Shown here piece by piece: positions 13,303 through 26,072 of a stretch of 64,000 bases of DNA. Origin of the DNA: Monomorium pharaonis (Eukaryota; Arthropoda; Insecta; Hymenoptera; Formicidae). Positions within the stretch are counted from its first letter, which is position 1; each line of letters begins with the position of its first letter. The notes under the pieces were generated by a model. It saw nothing but the letters and a program-made list of their open reading frames with translations, was not told where the DNA came from and searched no databases. Where the stretch lies: the NCBI RefSeq assembly GCF_013373865.1, contig NC_050473.1:3286001-3350000 (forward strand). The letters run 5' to 3'. The position numbers were made by a program, and so were the translations under genes.

Positions 13303-14380
13303 CTTGAATTAAATCTTAAGTATACTTTATATATTTAAATTAAATATATTTAAATTAAATATATGTATAAATACACTTCAACTAAAGAGGTTTAGTTAAG
13401 TTGGAAAATTTACGTCAAATTTACTTTTTTTTTCAGTGTGTGCAAACCCAGACAACATGCATGTCTAAAAGATGTTTTTAAGATATCTTTTTGACGTTAC
13501 GCGCTGTCTTGAAAATGTAAAATCGTGCCTTTTCGAGGAAAATGGAGAGGAAGAGCGGATACGTTCTTCGTTTATGCAGAGAGCAATATTTAAGCATTTA
13601 TGCAAGCGCGGCAACATGGATATCTAACAGTATATCGCGTATTCTCAACCGATGTTGTCATACACATATTATCTCTGCTGCGCTTGGCAACTGTAGCGTC
13701 TACCTTTGAACTGACCTGATACCAATAGAGAGAAGGAAAGGCCATTATCAGGAACAGAACAACGTGGCAAATCAAGATAAGTTTTGTTTACACAAGTCGT
13801 GCGACTTCTCTCATATCATTAGAAATTTTCTTTGTGTACTTAAAAATAGGAACCTTTAGACGGTCAATAATATCGATCAGTAATATTGACATCAATATTT
13901 TTGTAAGATTATTTCTGCGATTATGTTATTCACAATTGTGTGAAACTGATACTGGCGGAAATACACGGAGGCGCAGGATTTTTTTGGAAAAAGATTTTTA
14001 TCAATTCTGTTAGCACAAAAATAACAATTTTTTGTGTTAATAAATTGCTTTTTTGAATATCTCCTTGTCTTTGATTTTACGGATGCGACTTTGAGATTGC
14101 GAAAATATTATTAAATATTTTGTAAATTATAACTTTTATTTTTTTTTAATGCCAAATACAGTTATTAAAAACGAATGTGTCTTTAATCCTAGAAGACAAA
14201 ACCGTATTTGTCAAAAAGTCGAACTGATTGTGAATTATGATATGAGTCCGGTCTCGAAAATCCATCTAGCTACTTCAGGAGTGTAGTTTGAATTTCATTT
14301 GGGGTGATAACGCACCCCGCATTTGTCTTTTCATATTAATATTGCTATTGTTATTATTATATATAAAATATAATTACTTT

Positions 14381-14635
14381 AAGAAAAGGGTCTACTATAT
14401 AATGACATTGCTAAATATATATTATTAAAAATATGATAAATTAAAAATTAAATAAAAAAAAAAGGAAGACTATAATAAAGTGGCAAGTAACACCATTTAA
14501 TAAAATTTACATAATTAAAAAATTATGCAACGTTTTTTCTGAAAATGATAAAGGTCTTTAGGACAATTTTTAGATTTCATAATAATGCCTGGCGGATTGA
14601 CTAGGGCCAAGTTAATCAAACAAATATTTATGCAA
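14381..14635. repeat. Dispersed repeat family R1, copy 2
   Basis: Same order and orientation of blocks as copy 1. It is followed directly by the half copy of the 4.0-kb hairpin element, suggesting a nested or composite insertion. Confidence 0.6.
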
Positions 14636-14649
14636 ACAATGCAAAAACA

Positions 14650-14720
14650 ACGCTGTTAATACTTAAAATAAGTATTAATTACTGGCCAATTTAATACTGT
14701 CCAATATTACACTTTTATAG
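14650..14720. repeat. Partial copy of the 4.0-kb hairpin element
   Basis: Shares CTTAAAATAAGTAT, CCAATTTA and TACTGTC in order with 4081-4150. The left half appears to be missing or too diverged to see. Confidence 0.5.
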
Positions 14721-14986
14721 GAAAAACGTTTAACTTTTTGTCGTGAAAATTGTTTTCATATTTAATTTTGTTTCTATACTAAAAATTTATAGGACTTGCT
14801 TACACTGATCGACAAAATGGTGTCCCTTGCCAAATTTCACACTGCACTCGGCATAATAGCAAGCACGCCGATGCTACATTCTTAACAAGAAAGGAACGTG
14901 AAATCAGGTATGTTTATGGTAGGAATGGATATCGGTCCGTATGGTGATCGCGGAATGATGACCGGCAGAATTGAGAATATTGTTAA

Positions 14987-14989
<3 letters not shown>

Positions 14990-15039
<50 letters not shown>

Positions 15040-15040
15040 G
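14990..15040. repeat. (GA)n microsatellite
   Basis: About 20 uninterrupted GA units followed by AAGAGAG. The overlapping open frame is only an Arg-Glu translation of the tract. Confidence 0.95.
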
Positions 15041-15419
15041 ACTTCTATCAGAGATATTAGGTAGATTTTACCAAAAACGTTAACAATTTTAATGACTAAT
15101 TATTCCACTTCTAATGGCAGAAAAAACAACTTTGCAACGTCGTAAAAATTCTCAATACGATCTTCAATACGGTTTTTGTGCTTTTATGTTCTTGTTGAGT
15201 CTAAATATATAAACTAATAATAGTATATTGTGTTATCAAGTGCGGAATATTCTATTTATAATTTATTCAATATTCAGCTATTTCTTGTGAGTGCGAAGAA
15301 TGGACGTAGTTGCGTCCACGGCTGATCGTCTTTGGCTCGTGTGTTCACCCGCACGAGTGAGAATAGCTGATTCGCACATATTAGATACATTTTCTGTTAC
15401 CTGTGCATCGAAGCATAGT

Positions 15420-15580
15420 TGCAGTTTTCAGATTTCTGTCACATTGCTCCGACTGTGAAGGGGATGAACTAAAGGACCAATCATATTAAAGAATTAGTGC
15501 TCAGTGTATGATTGGTTCTTGTCTTTAGTTCTTCATCCCCTCTACAACTACGGCTATGTGACAGAAGTCCGAAAACTGCA
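15420..15580. repeat. Hairpin MITE-like element related to the one at 27.9 kb
   Basis: Ends TGCAGTTTTC...GAAAACTGCA. The arms pair over most of the 160 bp (TTTCTGTCACAT with ATGTGACAGAA; GGGGATGAACTAAAG with CTTTAGTTCTTCATCCCC). An inner segment GAACTAAAGACAAGAACCAA (reverse strand) matches GAACTAAGAGCAAGAACCAA at 27974. Confidence 0.7.
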
Positions 15581-15599
15581 TCGTTGCAGTTGGTCGTTG

Positions 15600-17340
15600 T
15601 ATGGTCAAAATGTGGTCCTAGAATCTAAATTAATAGGTTAGCCAAGGTTAGGTTTGGTTAGGGCCTCGCAAAATTACCGACGTTTCGTCGCTTTCGCGAC
15701 CCTAATCTTGGCTGACCTGTCAATTCGTGAAGACTTAAGGCACTCAAAGAACACTTCGACGCATAGGTAACAAAATTATGGATGCGTGGATTGGCTATTT
15801 CTAGTCATGCTGGTGAATGCACTCGCCTTGTGCGTCCATTCCCCGCAATAGTTGATTTCCCGCATTTGTTACACAATGTACTATTTAAAAAGTAAAAAAT
15901 AAAAAGCTAAATAGAGCGCGCAAAGCGTGCGTCTCTAATGTTGAGTATATAAAAAAAGTCATGTTTCCAATATAGTAAAGTCAACTTTAATTACGAAATT
16001 TTTGGAAAAGAACCTGTGTTTTTTTTAGGTTTTTTTTTAAGTCCCGCGTACCGCAATCGCGTTGTGCATTCTACACCAAAAATGAATGCGTTAACGCGTT
16101 GGACATTACGCATGGAAATTCAGAGCGTGTCCGACAGTTTGATCGTACGTGCTCACCGTGTGTAAAATACTAAGCACAAGCATGAAAACTGAGCGGCTGA
16201 TTACGCAATATTCAACTAGCCGAGAGTAAGAATATGTCCGGAACTTTTAAGAATCTTTTAGAAACCATATGAATATTCTACGATGCGGCATTATGTTGAA
16301 TGTACCTTCGCGAGAACAACTTTTTACAAAACTACTCTCTTATCAGTCTTCAAGGATTACGGGGCTTCTTACGGCTTACGAGTACATACGCCCCGCGATT
16401 CAAAGAGCCAAGAGCTTGCCTCTTCTCGTGCACGAAAAGATTAAGAAAAAAATTACAAATTTATCAAATATTTATCAAATGTTAAAAGAAGGAAATGGGA
16501 AGAAGTAAAATTAGTTGCGGCAATGGTCGAGGAATCTTTTCGCGCATATCTTAATATAATTACGAAGTATTGTCGCAATTTAGAATGTGCAATTAAATTA
16601 TATATAATACAATGGAGAAAAAAATGGCGGTTACCTTGTACAGTAATTTCAGTATCATCATACGAGAGAAGACGGAGAAACGGCGAAGATGTCCACCCGA
16701 AGACGATGGCTGGAATGAAAGAAGGTCGTTTTTCTAATAGATTCCTGTAGAACCTATTCCTGTGAAGCCCGCTCAAACGAACGCAGTTTTTCGTGCATTT
16801 TTGTAACCTAGTAACTCTTCAAAGTGACGAAGGAACACTGAAAAGAAAGAAAAAATAAAGGAAAAATGATAAAGAACCGAGAGAAGGTTAAAAAGGAAAA
16901 GAACAAGGGTGAGGGTAAGAACTCCCAAAATCAGGCCAAACTGGTTTGCAGTCTTCCCCTAAACGGTAGTTGACCCTATGCTAAGGGTCAATGTACTATG
17001 TACGCGACAGCGCCGTAATAAGGGAAGATGACGCTTGGAGCGATTCTCTCTTCTTCTATGCCTTCTTTACTACATTATTGATATATATAACAATCACTAA
17101 CAGATTAATTATTAATTTTTTCCATTGAAAATGTTTACACACTTTCCTGTAATACAATTTTCCGCGTTACAAACAGAAACTTATCCTTGTTGCAGTAAAA
17201 AAAAAAAGAAATGTAATTAACTGTAAAAATTTCATTACTTTAATTACGCCTCTTTTGTCTTTTGCTGAGCAGCATTACAACAAATTTTCAATTCTAAATT
17301 TTTGCTTGTAACAAAAAAGTGTTTTACTACTAAACTAGTA
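15600..17340. other. No recognised gene
   Basis: Includes open frames at 16269-16776 on both strands without family features, and a small hairpin TGACCCT...AGGGTCA near 16970-16990. Confidence 0.3.
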
Positions 17341-17358
17341 TGCCTTTGTGACTCCGAT

Positions 17359-17547
17359 GAAAATGTAAATCGGAGCGTAAGTCAAATGTAAGGGAGGGTA
17401 ATAGAAATAGCGAAATGTAAGAGAAGCGTTTAGTTTTTATAACGCTTTTTTTACATTTTATTGTTTCAATTTACAGTTTATAGACTTTTGTTTACGCTTC
17501 TATTACTCTCCTCTTGCATTCGACTTACGCTCCGATTTATATTTTTA
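17359..17547. repeat. Hairpin MITE-like element
   Basis: Terminal inverted repeats of about 45 bp: left AAATGTAAATCGGAGCGTAA...GGGAGGGTAATAGAA, right TTCTATTACTCTCC...TTACGCTCCGATTTATATTT. No coding capacity. Confidence 0.75.
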
Positions 17548-18814
17548 TTAGGAGAAGACTGCATTATTGATTAAGTCGTAGCTATACGACACTCCAAAAT
17601 ATAAATGTTTAAAAACCTGATATAGCATTTGATATTGTTCACTGCAATATTGCAATGTCACAAGTTGTAGTGCAACGTTATAAAGACATTGTAGAGACAT
17701 AATTATATCAGATATACCAGCATACTTATAGCAACATAACATTAATGTTTTGGAAAAACAAAATTTCATAATTTAATTTAATAATTATATATTTTAATAA
17801 TCATGTACTATATAATCAAACAATTTTGTGCAATATTTGAACATAAAAGATATTAATGATAATTGATTTCCTTTTAGATCATGTCGAAAATAGTCAAATG
17901 CACAAAATAATAAATAATATTTAATTAAATAAAAATATTTAATTAAAATATAGTGTAATTCGATGAATACAGTAACATTGTATTATTGCAAATTTATTGC
18001 ATTGTTGCTATAATGTTTTGTTGCAGTCTTTTAAAAAAATTATATTTTATTAATTCAATTCAACAGCAATAATGCACCAACATTTCACAATGTGATTACA
18101 ATATTGCGCCATTGCGATAAAAGATTGCTGCAATACGAAATAAGTGCTGCATGAGACTTCATTTCGACTTCCTTACTCTTCTTTTCTTACAGATACAGAT
18201 TTATAATAAGATTGGACTTGTATAAAGTTAACAGGTTGAAGTTATTATGTATTTTTATGATTTCTTATAAGTTCTTACATGTTTTTACAATATCCTATGA
18301 GATATTAATAAGTTTTAATATAATACAAGATCATGTAAGAATTTAATAAAAAAGTGTTATTTTATTTAAATAATTTTATTTCATTAAAAATTTTTCTGTT
18401 AACTCATAAATAAATTTTATATATAATATCTAAAAATTAAAAATATTAATAACATTAGAGCTATTAATCATTGTGACCGAGCATAGACTGCAGCTTTAGT
18501 TCATGCGAAGATCTCACCGCGCGATCTTGTAGTATGGTGAAATTGGATATACGATAGATGGTCAGTTCCATGCGGATGTGCCTGTTGACCTGACCTGTTG
18601 ACCACTATATTAATATAAAGCTAGTAATTCTGCTTGCATATGTAACAAACATGTTGTTTGTTGTTTGCAATGTGTTAAAGATTCTTGCAGATTGCGAGAC
18701 AACAGGCAGTAGAAAACAAAATATAAAAAGTAGAATAAGAAATTTTCGCCCTAACGAACTTCTGATGCATAATGACTAAATAACGACAAGTTATTGCTAT
18801 CACGTTATTGTATG

Positions 18815-18861
18815 CACGCGCGCGCGCGTGTGTGTGTGTGTGTGGGGGGGGGGGGGGTGTA
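18815..18861. repeat. Composite (CG)n(TG)n(G)n low-complexity tract
   Basis: Alternating CG passes into alternating TG and then a run of about 14 G; alternating purine-pyrimidine followed by a G-run. Confidence 0.9.
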
Positions 18862-19440
18862 TGTGTATACATCAGAGGTACATCAGAAATGATAATAAAA
18901 TTCCTTGTTCACAATTTTTGTTTCCTGTTTTTACTGTCTGTTCTCTAGAATGTAAAGGGCCTTATCTCATTGGGTGTTACGTTGCAGCGACGTCTCAAAT
19001 GATTTCAAGATACAATTAACACATTGCTAACTAACTGCCAAATATCTGTGATAACAGCGATGTTGTAAAAAATAATTAATAAAAAAAAATAGATATTTGT
19101 TATTCATTTTTGAAATATAAATTGCAGTACAACAACAGCTGATTAATTGAAACATTTAAATTATTTAGTTACGTCGTAACAATGTCAAAGATTCGTTTTA
19201 GATTCACTTTCCTAAACTACGAGTTCTTTTAAATTAAACTAATTTTAAATTAAACTAGAAAAAAGTAAATATGTATATATTATTAGTATAATGCTCTCAT
19301 TTTCCATTTTCTTTTAACTTAGTAAATTTGTGTATTTTTATGTGTAAAATCTTTTCTGATAATATTAAGAGGAGAAAAATTGTAGTTCAAATCGTTTTTA
19401 AAATTAAATTAATTTTAATGTTTTTTGATATCGGTAAGTG

Positions 19441-20150
19441 TTTTGTCAGTAAGTAGAAACATGATAAATTTATAACTGTAAAGATACTGCGCATGCTTTC
19501 TAATGTTGTCATATTTTTTAATATTGCAATTTATTAATTAAAATAAATTATTCAATCGAATAGCTTAATAATAATTCTTGGCCTTTTGTCCAAGGTGTTG
19601 TTAATGATGTTAAATTGCATGTAACCCTTTGTAAGATCAATGTTTTGAATCAAAGTTAAACAGATCATAATCGAATAATTTTAGTTAATTTTGCATATTT
19701 AAAATTGTTTATAGTTAAAAATTTAAACTTTATTAATTTGTATTAGTAAATATTTTCTACTTTAATTAAAAATAAAAGTTTCCTGGAAAATTTTAATTAT
19801 AGCAGAGAATATTAGTTCGTGATTAAAGATTTAAACTTTGTAAATTTATATTAATAAATATTTTTTATTTTAATTAAAAATTGAAATTAGTTCTTAAATA
19901 TAATTTAATTATAACAGAGATTTAGTTTGTAATTGCTGGAAATATAAAAATAAACATATGTATAAGTTTGGGCCACACAATTTAACGTTAACAACATCTT
20001 GAATAAGAAGCCAACGATTGTTATTAAATTGCTTGACTGAATAAATCATTTTACATTTAATTTATAAATTGCAATATTAAAAATAACGAAGAGCATATAG
20101 AATATCCTTACAACCATAAATTTATCATGTTTCTACCTGTTGACATAAAA
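19441..20150. repeat. 0.7-kb palindromic element with long terminal inverted repeats
   Basis: Left end TTTTGTCAGTAAGTAGAAAC ATGATAAATTTAT pairs with right end ATAAATTTATCATGTTTCTA CCTGTTGACATAAAA. Complementarity continues inward for about 200 bp through GCAATTTAT/ATAAATTGC and TGTTGTTAATG/CGTTAACAACA. The interior is very AT-rich and has no open frame, as expected for a non-autonomous fold-back transposon. Confidence 0.7.
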
Positions 20151-20199
20151 AAAACTAAAAAATTAAATTAAAAAATTTAAAAAGGGACTTGAGCGACGA

Positions 20200-20828
20200 T
20201 TTTCTTTCTCGGGAAAGATTCTGCGCACGGAAATACACATGCAAAATTTCTTATTAAAGTTTTCGGAACTCGATCTGGTATAGGCAGAAAGAAATCCTAA
20301 GAAATTCGTGGAAAAGATTAGAAAAGAGGGAAGAATGCAGGTCGAAAAATCGCCTTCCCAATAAGGATCAACGACCTATTGCCTCGTAGAGCCAAACTAA
20401 GAACATTGATAATCGTCGATCAGATGGAAAAGACGAATGGAAAGGAGCAGCGGTTGTAACAGGTGCCGCGCTGTTAGATCGCGCAGGAAATTCAAGCCGG
20501 TCATTGACGGTTCCAAGGGCACGCTACTTAAAAAAAATTCTTCTATCGCATCCAAGAAAGCGGCGTTTAAAAAAGAGCTCTGGGAAAACGGAGAGCGAGA
20601 AAGAGAAAAAATGATAGAGAGAGAGAGAGAGAGACGGAGTGTGAGAGGGGGAGGAAAGGAGGGAAAGAAGAAAGGGCGAATGACCTTGATGGATAGGGTT
20701 GTCCAACGAGGATGAGGAAAGAGAACGAGAGACGTGTAGATGCGTGAATTGTACCATTTTCGTGTAAGTCACTTTCCCCGCGTGCGTGTGCATGTACGTG
20801 AGCGATTTTGAGTGTATGGGTTGGTTAT
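20200..20828. other. GC-richer block with GA tract, no recognised gene
   Basis: A purine-rich tract (about 20600-20680) gives overlapping low-complexity frames on both strands. No family features. Confidence 0.3.
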
Positions 20829-20829
20829 A

Positions 20830-21636
20830 CAGGGTGTCCGATCGCGATTGTCTTACTATCAGCCACGGTTGAAAAAAAGGAACGGGATTTAAGCGAAACT
20901 GCCGCTTTTTCATATTTGACATTTTTGAATATTTACTGATTACCTGTGTTTTCTAATATGTTAAAATCGTCAACAAGTGCTTTCTTTGGGGCAATAATTT
21001 CTCAAAACGGCAACCCTTTTTTGTCTACAATAACTCTTTCTCCTAACAGAAAGTCTAAAAGAGAAAAAGAAGAAGAAAATAAGAAAGTATGCAATCCTTT
21101 CTCTGAATTTATGTAAAAGATTTTTGTTAGAATTGTGTGACATAAATTTAACTCAAGTAGCATATGCTAGTTTTGCATACGTTTTCTAAACGGTTACATA
21201 AAGCATTATAGTAGGTGAAAAATTTTAAAAACGTGTGTCAACCAACGCGTGGATAATTGCAGAATCTTCCATATAAGCAAATTCGGAGTTAAAATTTCAA
21301 AATGGAGTCGGTTGTACACATTTTTGGTAGGTTTCATAGACTTGCTGCAAATATTATTCTACATATTTCGCACGAACGTTTCCAATTGTTTTTTTTATGC
21401 AATGAATTATAACTTTTTACATTAATATCAAAATATACTTTTCACATTAATATAACACATTGTTAATGCAAAAAGCAATATAAGTTTCAGAATCACTTTA
21501 TACTCAAAAGCTATTAGTAGAATCTTAAGTTCTTTATTTTTAATAATAAATTTATTATTAATCTGTTTTATCTGCATGTACGTGCATTTCTTCAGATTTA
21601 CTTAACATTTAACGGGAATGGAAACGGGACACCCTG
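20830..21636. mobile_element. Non-autonomous element with CAGGGTGTCC inverted ends and TA flanks
   Basis: Begins CAGGGTGTCC and ends GGACACCCTG, each directly flanked by TA (20828-20829 and 21637-21638), the target duplication used by Tc1/mariner-type elements. The 807-bp interior has no transposase frame. Confidence 0.65.
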
Positions 21637-21639
21637 TAG

Positions 21640-24600
21640 CAAACCAACCAGTGGTTTAAAATTTCTTCTCTCCCTAGATCGAGTTGGCATCGGGGCACCG
21701 TTTCTCTCGAAGGGACTCCATCCGCGTGCGCCCTTGGAATGTGCAGTCGGATGCATTAATATTAGTGTATAGGACGCGTTGCTTGCAGCCGGCAGTTGAA
21801 CTTCTTCGAGTAGCATACACGAAAAAAATGCGCCTTTATGCGAGCGATCACAGTTAAACGCGTAATTAATTAAATTTTACGATTTGACTATCTTAGTTAT
21901 TCGCAAAGAACGAGGAAGCCTCACGACAAAGAATGAGGAAGTCGCAATCTCTGTGAACATGTCTTATTGACGCGCTCAATGATATTAATTTCTTTGTAAT
22001 TGCGCGGAATAATAACATACCCGAGCTCCATTGCACATTTTGACGTTTACAATCGCTAGAAGCATGTAGATGGGCATCATTGTCTAAATATTTAAATATT
22101 ATTTTATTTATATTGGACAAATACCTAGTTAGAAACTTTCGCAATAATTTTTATATTTTTAAAACCTCAAAAGTAAAATGTATATAATCTTTTCTACAAA
22201 AGAATTATAGTGATTAAGAATTATAATTTGTAAATCTATTCAATTATTTATCGATTATTTACAAATAATATTAAAATAGTGTATATGTTTTATATTTGCT
22301 ATTTTAAACTTCTTTGTAAAATTTTCATTTAGAAAAATACTTGAATAATAATTCTACAGTTTGATGTTGTTAACTAATTTATACAATAATTATTATCTGT
22401 ATTCAGCACTAATTGTATTAAGATGATTCTTTCTAATACTACAATAAATATGTAAACATATTTTAAGCGTCAATATTTTATAGATATGTCACAGTAATTA
22501 AATTTAGAATTAATAATTATCATCTATTTAGATTTAAACTTATAATACAATATATTGTATAATACATTTTAAAATAAGAATGCTAACATTTCTTTGCATG
22601 CGTTTCTATCTAGGTATGTAGAATAATACATTTTTTTAAAGAGTTTTGAAAATTTTACATTAATTTTAAAAATTTTGCCAAGAGCAAATACATGGGGTGC
22701 ATTTCATTTGATTACAGTACCCTTACAATTAGATTTATTTCATCTTTGTTGCTTATGAAATATTAAATAAGGATAAGTGATGTTTGTAAGCATTGCAAGC
22801 GCCAAGTAGAATGTACCCATGGTGAAAAGTTAAAACGTGAGATGAAATACATAACGATTATGCCATTTTTCTTAATGGTTTCTTAAAATGTTTTCACAAC
22901 CAGCTATCCCGCTTAAAAAATCCGACAGATAAAAAAATCTATATAATCCTATCATGTTTTTGGATAGTAAATATTTAATTTATTATCTTTATTATATTAT
23001 TTAGCATATAATTTACTAATAATTTTTTATCAATCTATTAGAGTGTGTTTTGTTAAAATTAATATTATCTTATCATGTTTTTATTTTACATATGATGTAT
23101 TATGTAATGCTTCACCATTAGAGTTTGCACTTTTTATATGTAAACAATTTTAATATTTTTTCTTTCATATATGAGTTATCTATCATTTTTCAAATTGTCA
23201 TTTTGAATTAGATAATAAACCCGACAAATTATATAGAAATGCATACACGTTTAGTAATAAATTATTTAAAACAGATAACTTCTCCACAGTAATTCACAAT
23301 GTCTTTCCAATAAAAACGATAAATTTATTATAAAATTAGATAAAATTTTAGTGAAAATAAAAATATGTTTCTATTATTATCGGTTTTCTAAACTATGGTA
23401 AATATTATTTACATTTATATATTTTATATTTTGTATGCATTTATATCGTTAGATTGGCTACACATCAGCGCGTCGAAAAAACAAAGCTCTTATTGGATAT
23501 TGCACTGGGAGGTAGTCAGTCTTAATTGTTTATTCTTGTTCTTCATAAAATATGTCCAATGCTTTGAGTATTTTTTTACTGTCCTTCACTACTTCGGATA
23601 ATTGCAATTTGTTTTTTATTTTAGACTCACATTGTAATTTATGTACAGTAAGTTTTCATTTTCTTTAAGAAATTTATTGTTACCTGATTTCGCAAATTTA
23701 GTATACTTCTCAAAAGGAAAGGGATAAAAAGGGTTGCCGTCCGTATAACGCCGCGTCATAGATTTATTTCAGTATGCATTTCGACCGTGACACGTAATAT
23801 TTGCAACAATGAAAAAAGTGAAGAAAAAGAGAAAAAGTACCGTATAGACACGCTTATTATCTATATTGTAGTGATCAAGGATTGAAAGTTTTTATTCTTT
23901 ACAAGAAATTTCAAAAAGAGTTACGTGCAAAGATACTGAAAGGGTAAATATGTGAAACTAATACATATTTCTTTTAGTACAAAATAATTGAGCACCGGAA
24001 CAAAATTATTGCAAAAGAGTTTAGAAAAGGTATGTTCTTCAAATAATGAGAGAAATCGTTTATCAGACCGGCTCGCAAATATTGAAAGAGTCGTAAAAAA
24101 TCCTCCATTTTACTTCACTGAACCATAGAATTATACGATGGAAATATACGACAGATCTCTTTTTTTTTAATGCAGATATATAGTATGTCTAATTATTTTC
24201 ATTGGCAGTTTGTACAAAATCTGTATTATCAGTATATATTGAAAAAATAGTTCATAAGTATGGCATAAAGAAAATTGTATAAAATAAGTATTTTTTATAA
24301 GACCAAGTGTTAATTATTCTTAACAAAATGTGAAGATAATTATATCCAGTCAAAAAATTCACTTAAAAGTTTTAACGTATTACACGAATTAAGAAAAACA
24401 ATATTGATCATGAATCCTGTATTTTGCATGTACATTTTTTCTCTATTCTACTTTTTTACCCTTTTTTTTTTTACAAAAGTCCTAACAAAAAAAGATATTT
24501 AATCCGAAGAACAATGTTATAACAGAGATATTTTATTTTCGAACGAATTAAAACAAGCCTTTCAGAACTGAAATCAATAAAAATCATCACAGAAAGAATC

Positions 24601-24660
24601 TAACATTGGCTATTTTTCAACAAGGTACAACATAGTGTTCTAATTAACTGTGATATAGTG
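21640..24660. other. No recognised gene; mostly AT-rich
   Basis: Short GC-richer part at 21640-21840, then AT-rich sequence with only short frames lacking family features on either strand. Confidence 0.35.
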
Positions 24661-24663
24661 TTA

Positions 24664-24798
24664 GAGCGGGAGCAGATTGTTGCATAACGCATAAGAGAAT
24701 CAATCAATCAGAATTGTCTATTTCCTTCCCCAAGGTAGAAATAAAGACCTCTGTTAATTCTCTTATGCGTTATGCAAAAATCTGTGCTTTCACCCTTA
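24664..24798. repeat. Hairpin MITE-like element
   Basis: GAGCAGATTGTTGCATAACG and CATAAGAGAAT on the left pair with AATTCTCTTATGCGTTATGC and AAAAATCTGTGCTT on the right, about 31-bp arms with a 55-bp loop. Confidence 0.7.
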
Positions 24799-24799
24799 C

Positions 24800-25890
24800 A
24801 CTGCTCGATGCGGTAAAAAGCTGAGTACGAGCGTGTAAATAATCGGTGTTATTAATTTTCAAAGAAATTTTTATATATAACATGTGACACTAATATGATA
24901 ATTTCTAATATCAATTTTAATAACAATATTTTTCTTGTTACTCATTGGAATTAATATTATTATTGTTTGTCAATTGAGTCTAGAGTTCTAATTGTTCCAA
25001 TATTACACAGCAGAACACAGTGTAACGTCAATGTGTCTTAGCTGGGAAACAGCCATTGTTTCGCAAAAAGAGTAGTTTCTAAAATTTTTTCAGTATATAT
25101 AAATCATTCTGTTAAATAAATTGGTGTCAAACTTACAAGGAAACAGTGTAGTTGAAAATTCTGATTTTAATAAAACTTGGCATAAATATAGATATAGTAA
25201 ATACATGAATTTAGAAATTTTTACTGAGTGTTACAAAATGGTATGAAAGAATAAAACTACCCTTCAAAGATAAAGACATTTTTGCCTTCTTTTAAATATA
25301 TTTCGCAAACTAAACGATATGACTAACGAAATTTTTAATAAAGTAAGACATAATATTATACATTATTATACACAAGGTTACATACATAGGTAATATAAAT
25401 AACACGTAGATATTAGATGTAAAATAAAAACATGTTAGTTTTATCGTATTATGTTACTTTATAAATATTAGATACATAAGAAGTCAATTTTATAAAAAAT
25501 TTATTTCGAAAAATGAATTCTTCAAACCATTTTTCAATATCCAGTGAAAATTTCTAAATTTATGAAATCCCCTCTACATTTATGGCAAGTTTTATTAGAA
25601 TTTTTGACCACGCGAGGTTTTTTCGTTAGAAATGAAAATATCATATCCTTTTTAAACATTATTCTTTCTGTAAGCTCATCAGAATATTGAATAATATCTT
25701 GCATTTTTTGACATGCAATAAAAAATAACAATTTCTTTCGAAACACATTGATTTAAAAAAAATTCGTTTAATTTAAAAGACAAAATGTTTTAGATGCACA
25801 ATTTCTACTATTTTTGTTTCAAAAAGATATTGCATTTTTTATACAGGAATACATGAAAAGTAGATATAAATACATGTTTTGCAAATGCTT
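24800..25890. other. No recognised gene
   Basis: AT-rich. A 70-codon minus-strand frame at 25534-25746 contains one CxxC but shows no splice signals or family features. Confidence 0.3.
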
Positions 25891-25896
25891 GTACAA

Positions 25897-25902
25897 TTTA
25901 TT
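25897..25902 (-). terminator. Candidate polyadenylation signal of Fgop2
   Basis: AATAAA on the minus strand, about 170 bp past the Fgop2 stop codon, in a U-rich 3' region. Confidence 0.35.
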
Positions 25903-26072
25903 TTATAAATGTTAATTAATATGCGTATATATACTACAATTTGCACATACACTTTTCACCTATATGTAATAGATTCTATCTAGTAATAATATGTCATGAG
26001 TTTGTGTGTGAAATAAATACTGGTCAGCTTTTTATATAAAAAAGATTGAAAGCTCTAGGAGCAAATATTTCT

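Noticed and set aside
16269..16776. Frames of 60-107 codons on both strands
   Set aside because: No recognised family, no splice signals that extend them, and overlap on opposite strands.
25534..25746. 70-codon minus-strand frame containing CHKC downstream of Fgop2
   Set aside because: A single CxxC is not a zinc finger; no acceptor or start context ties it to Fgop2.
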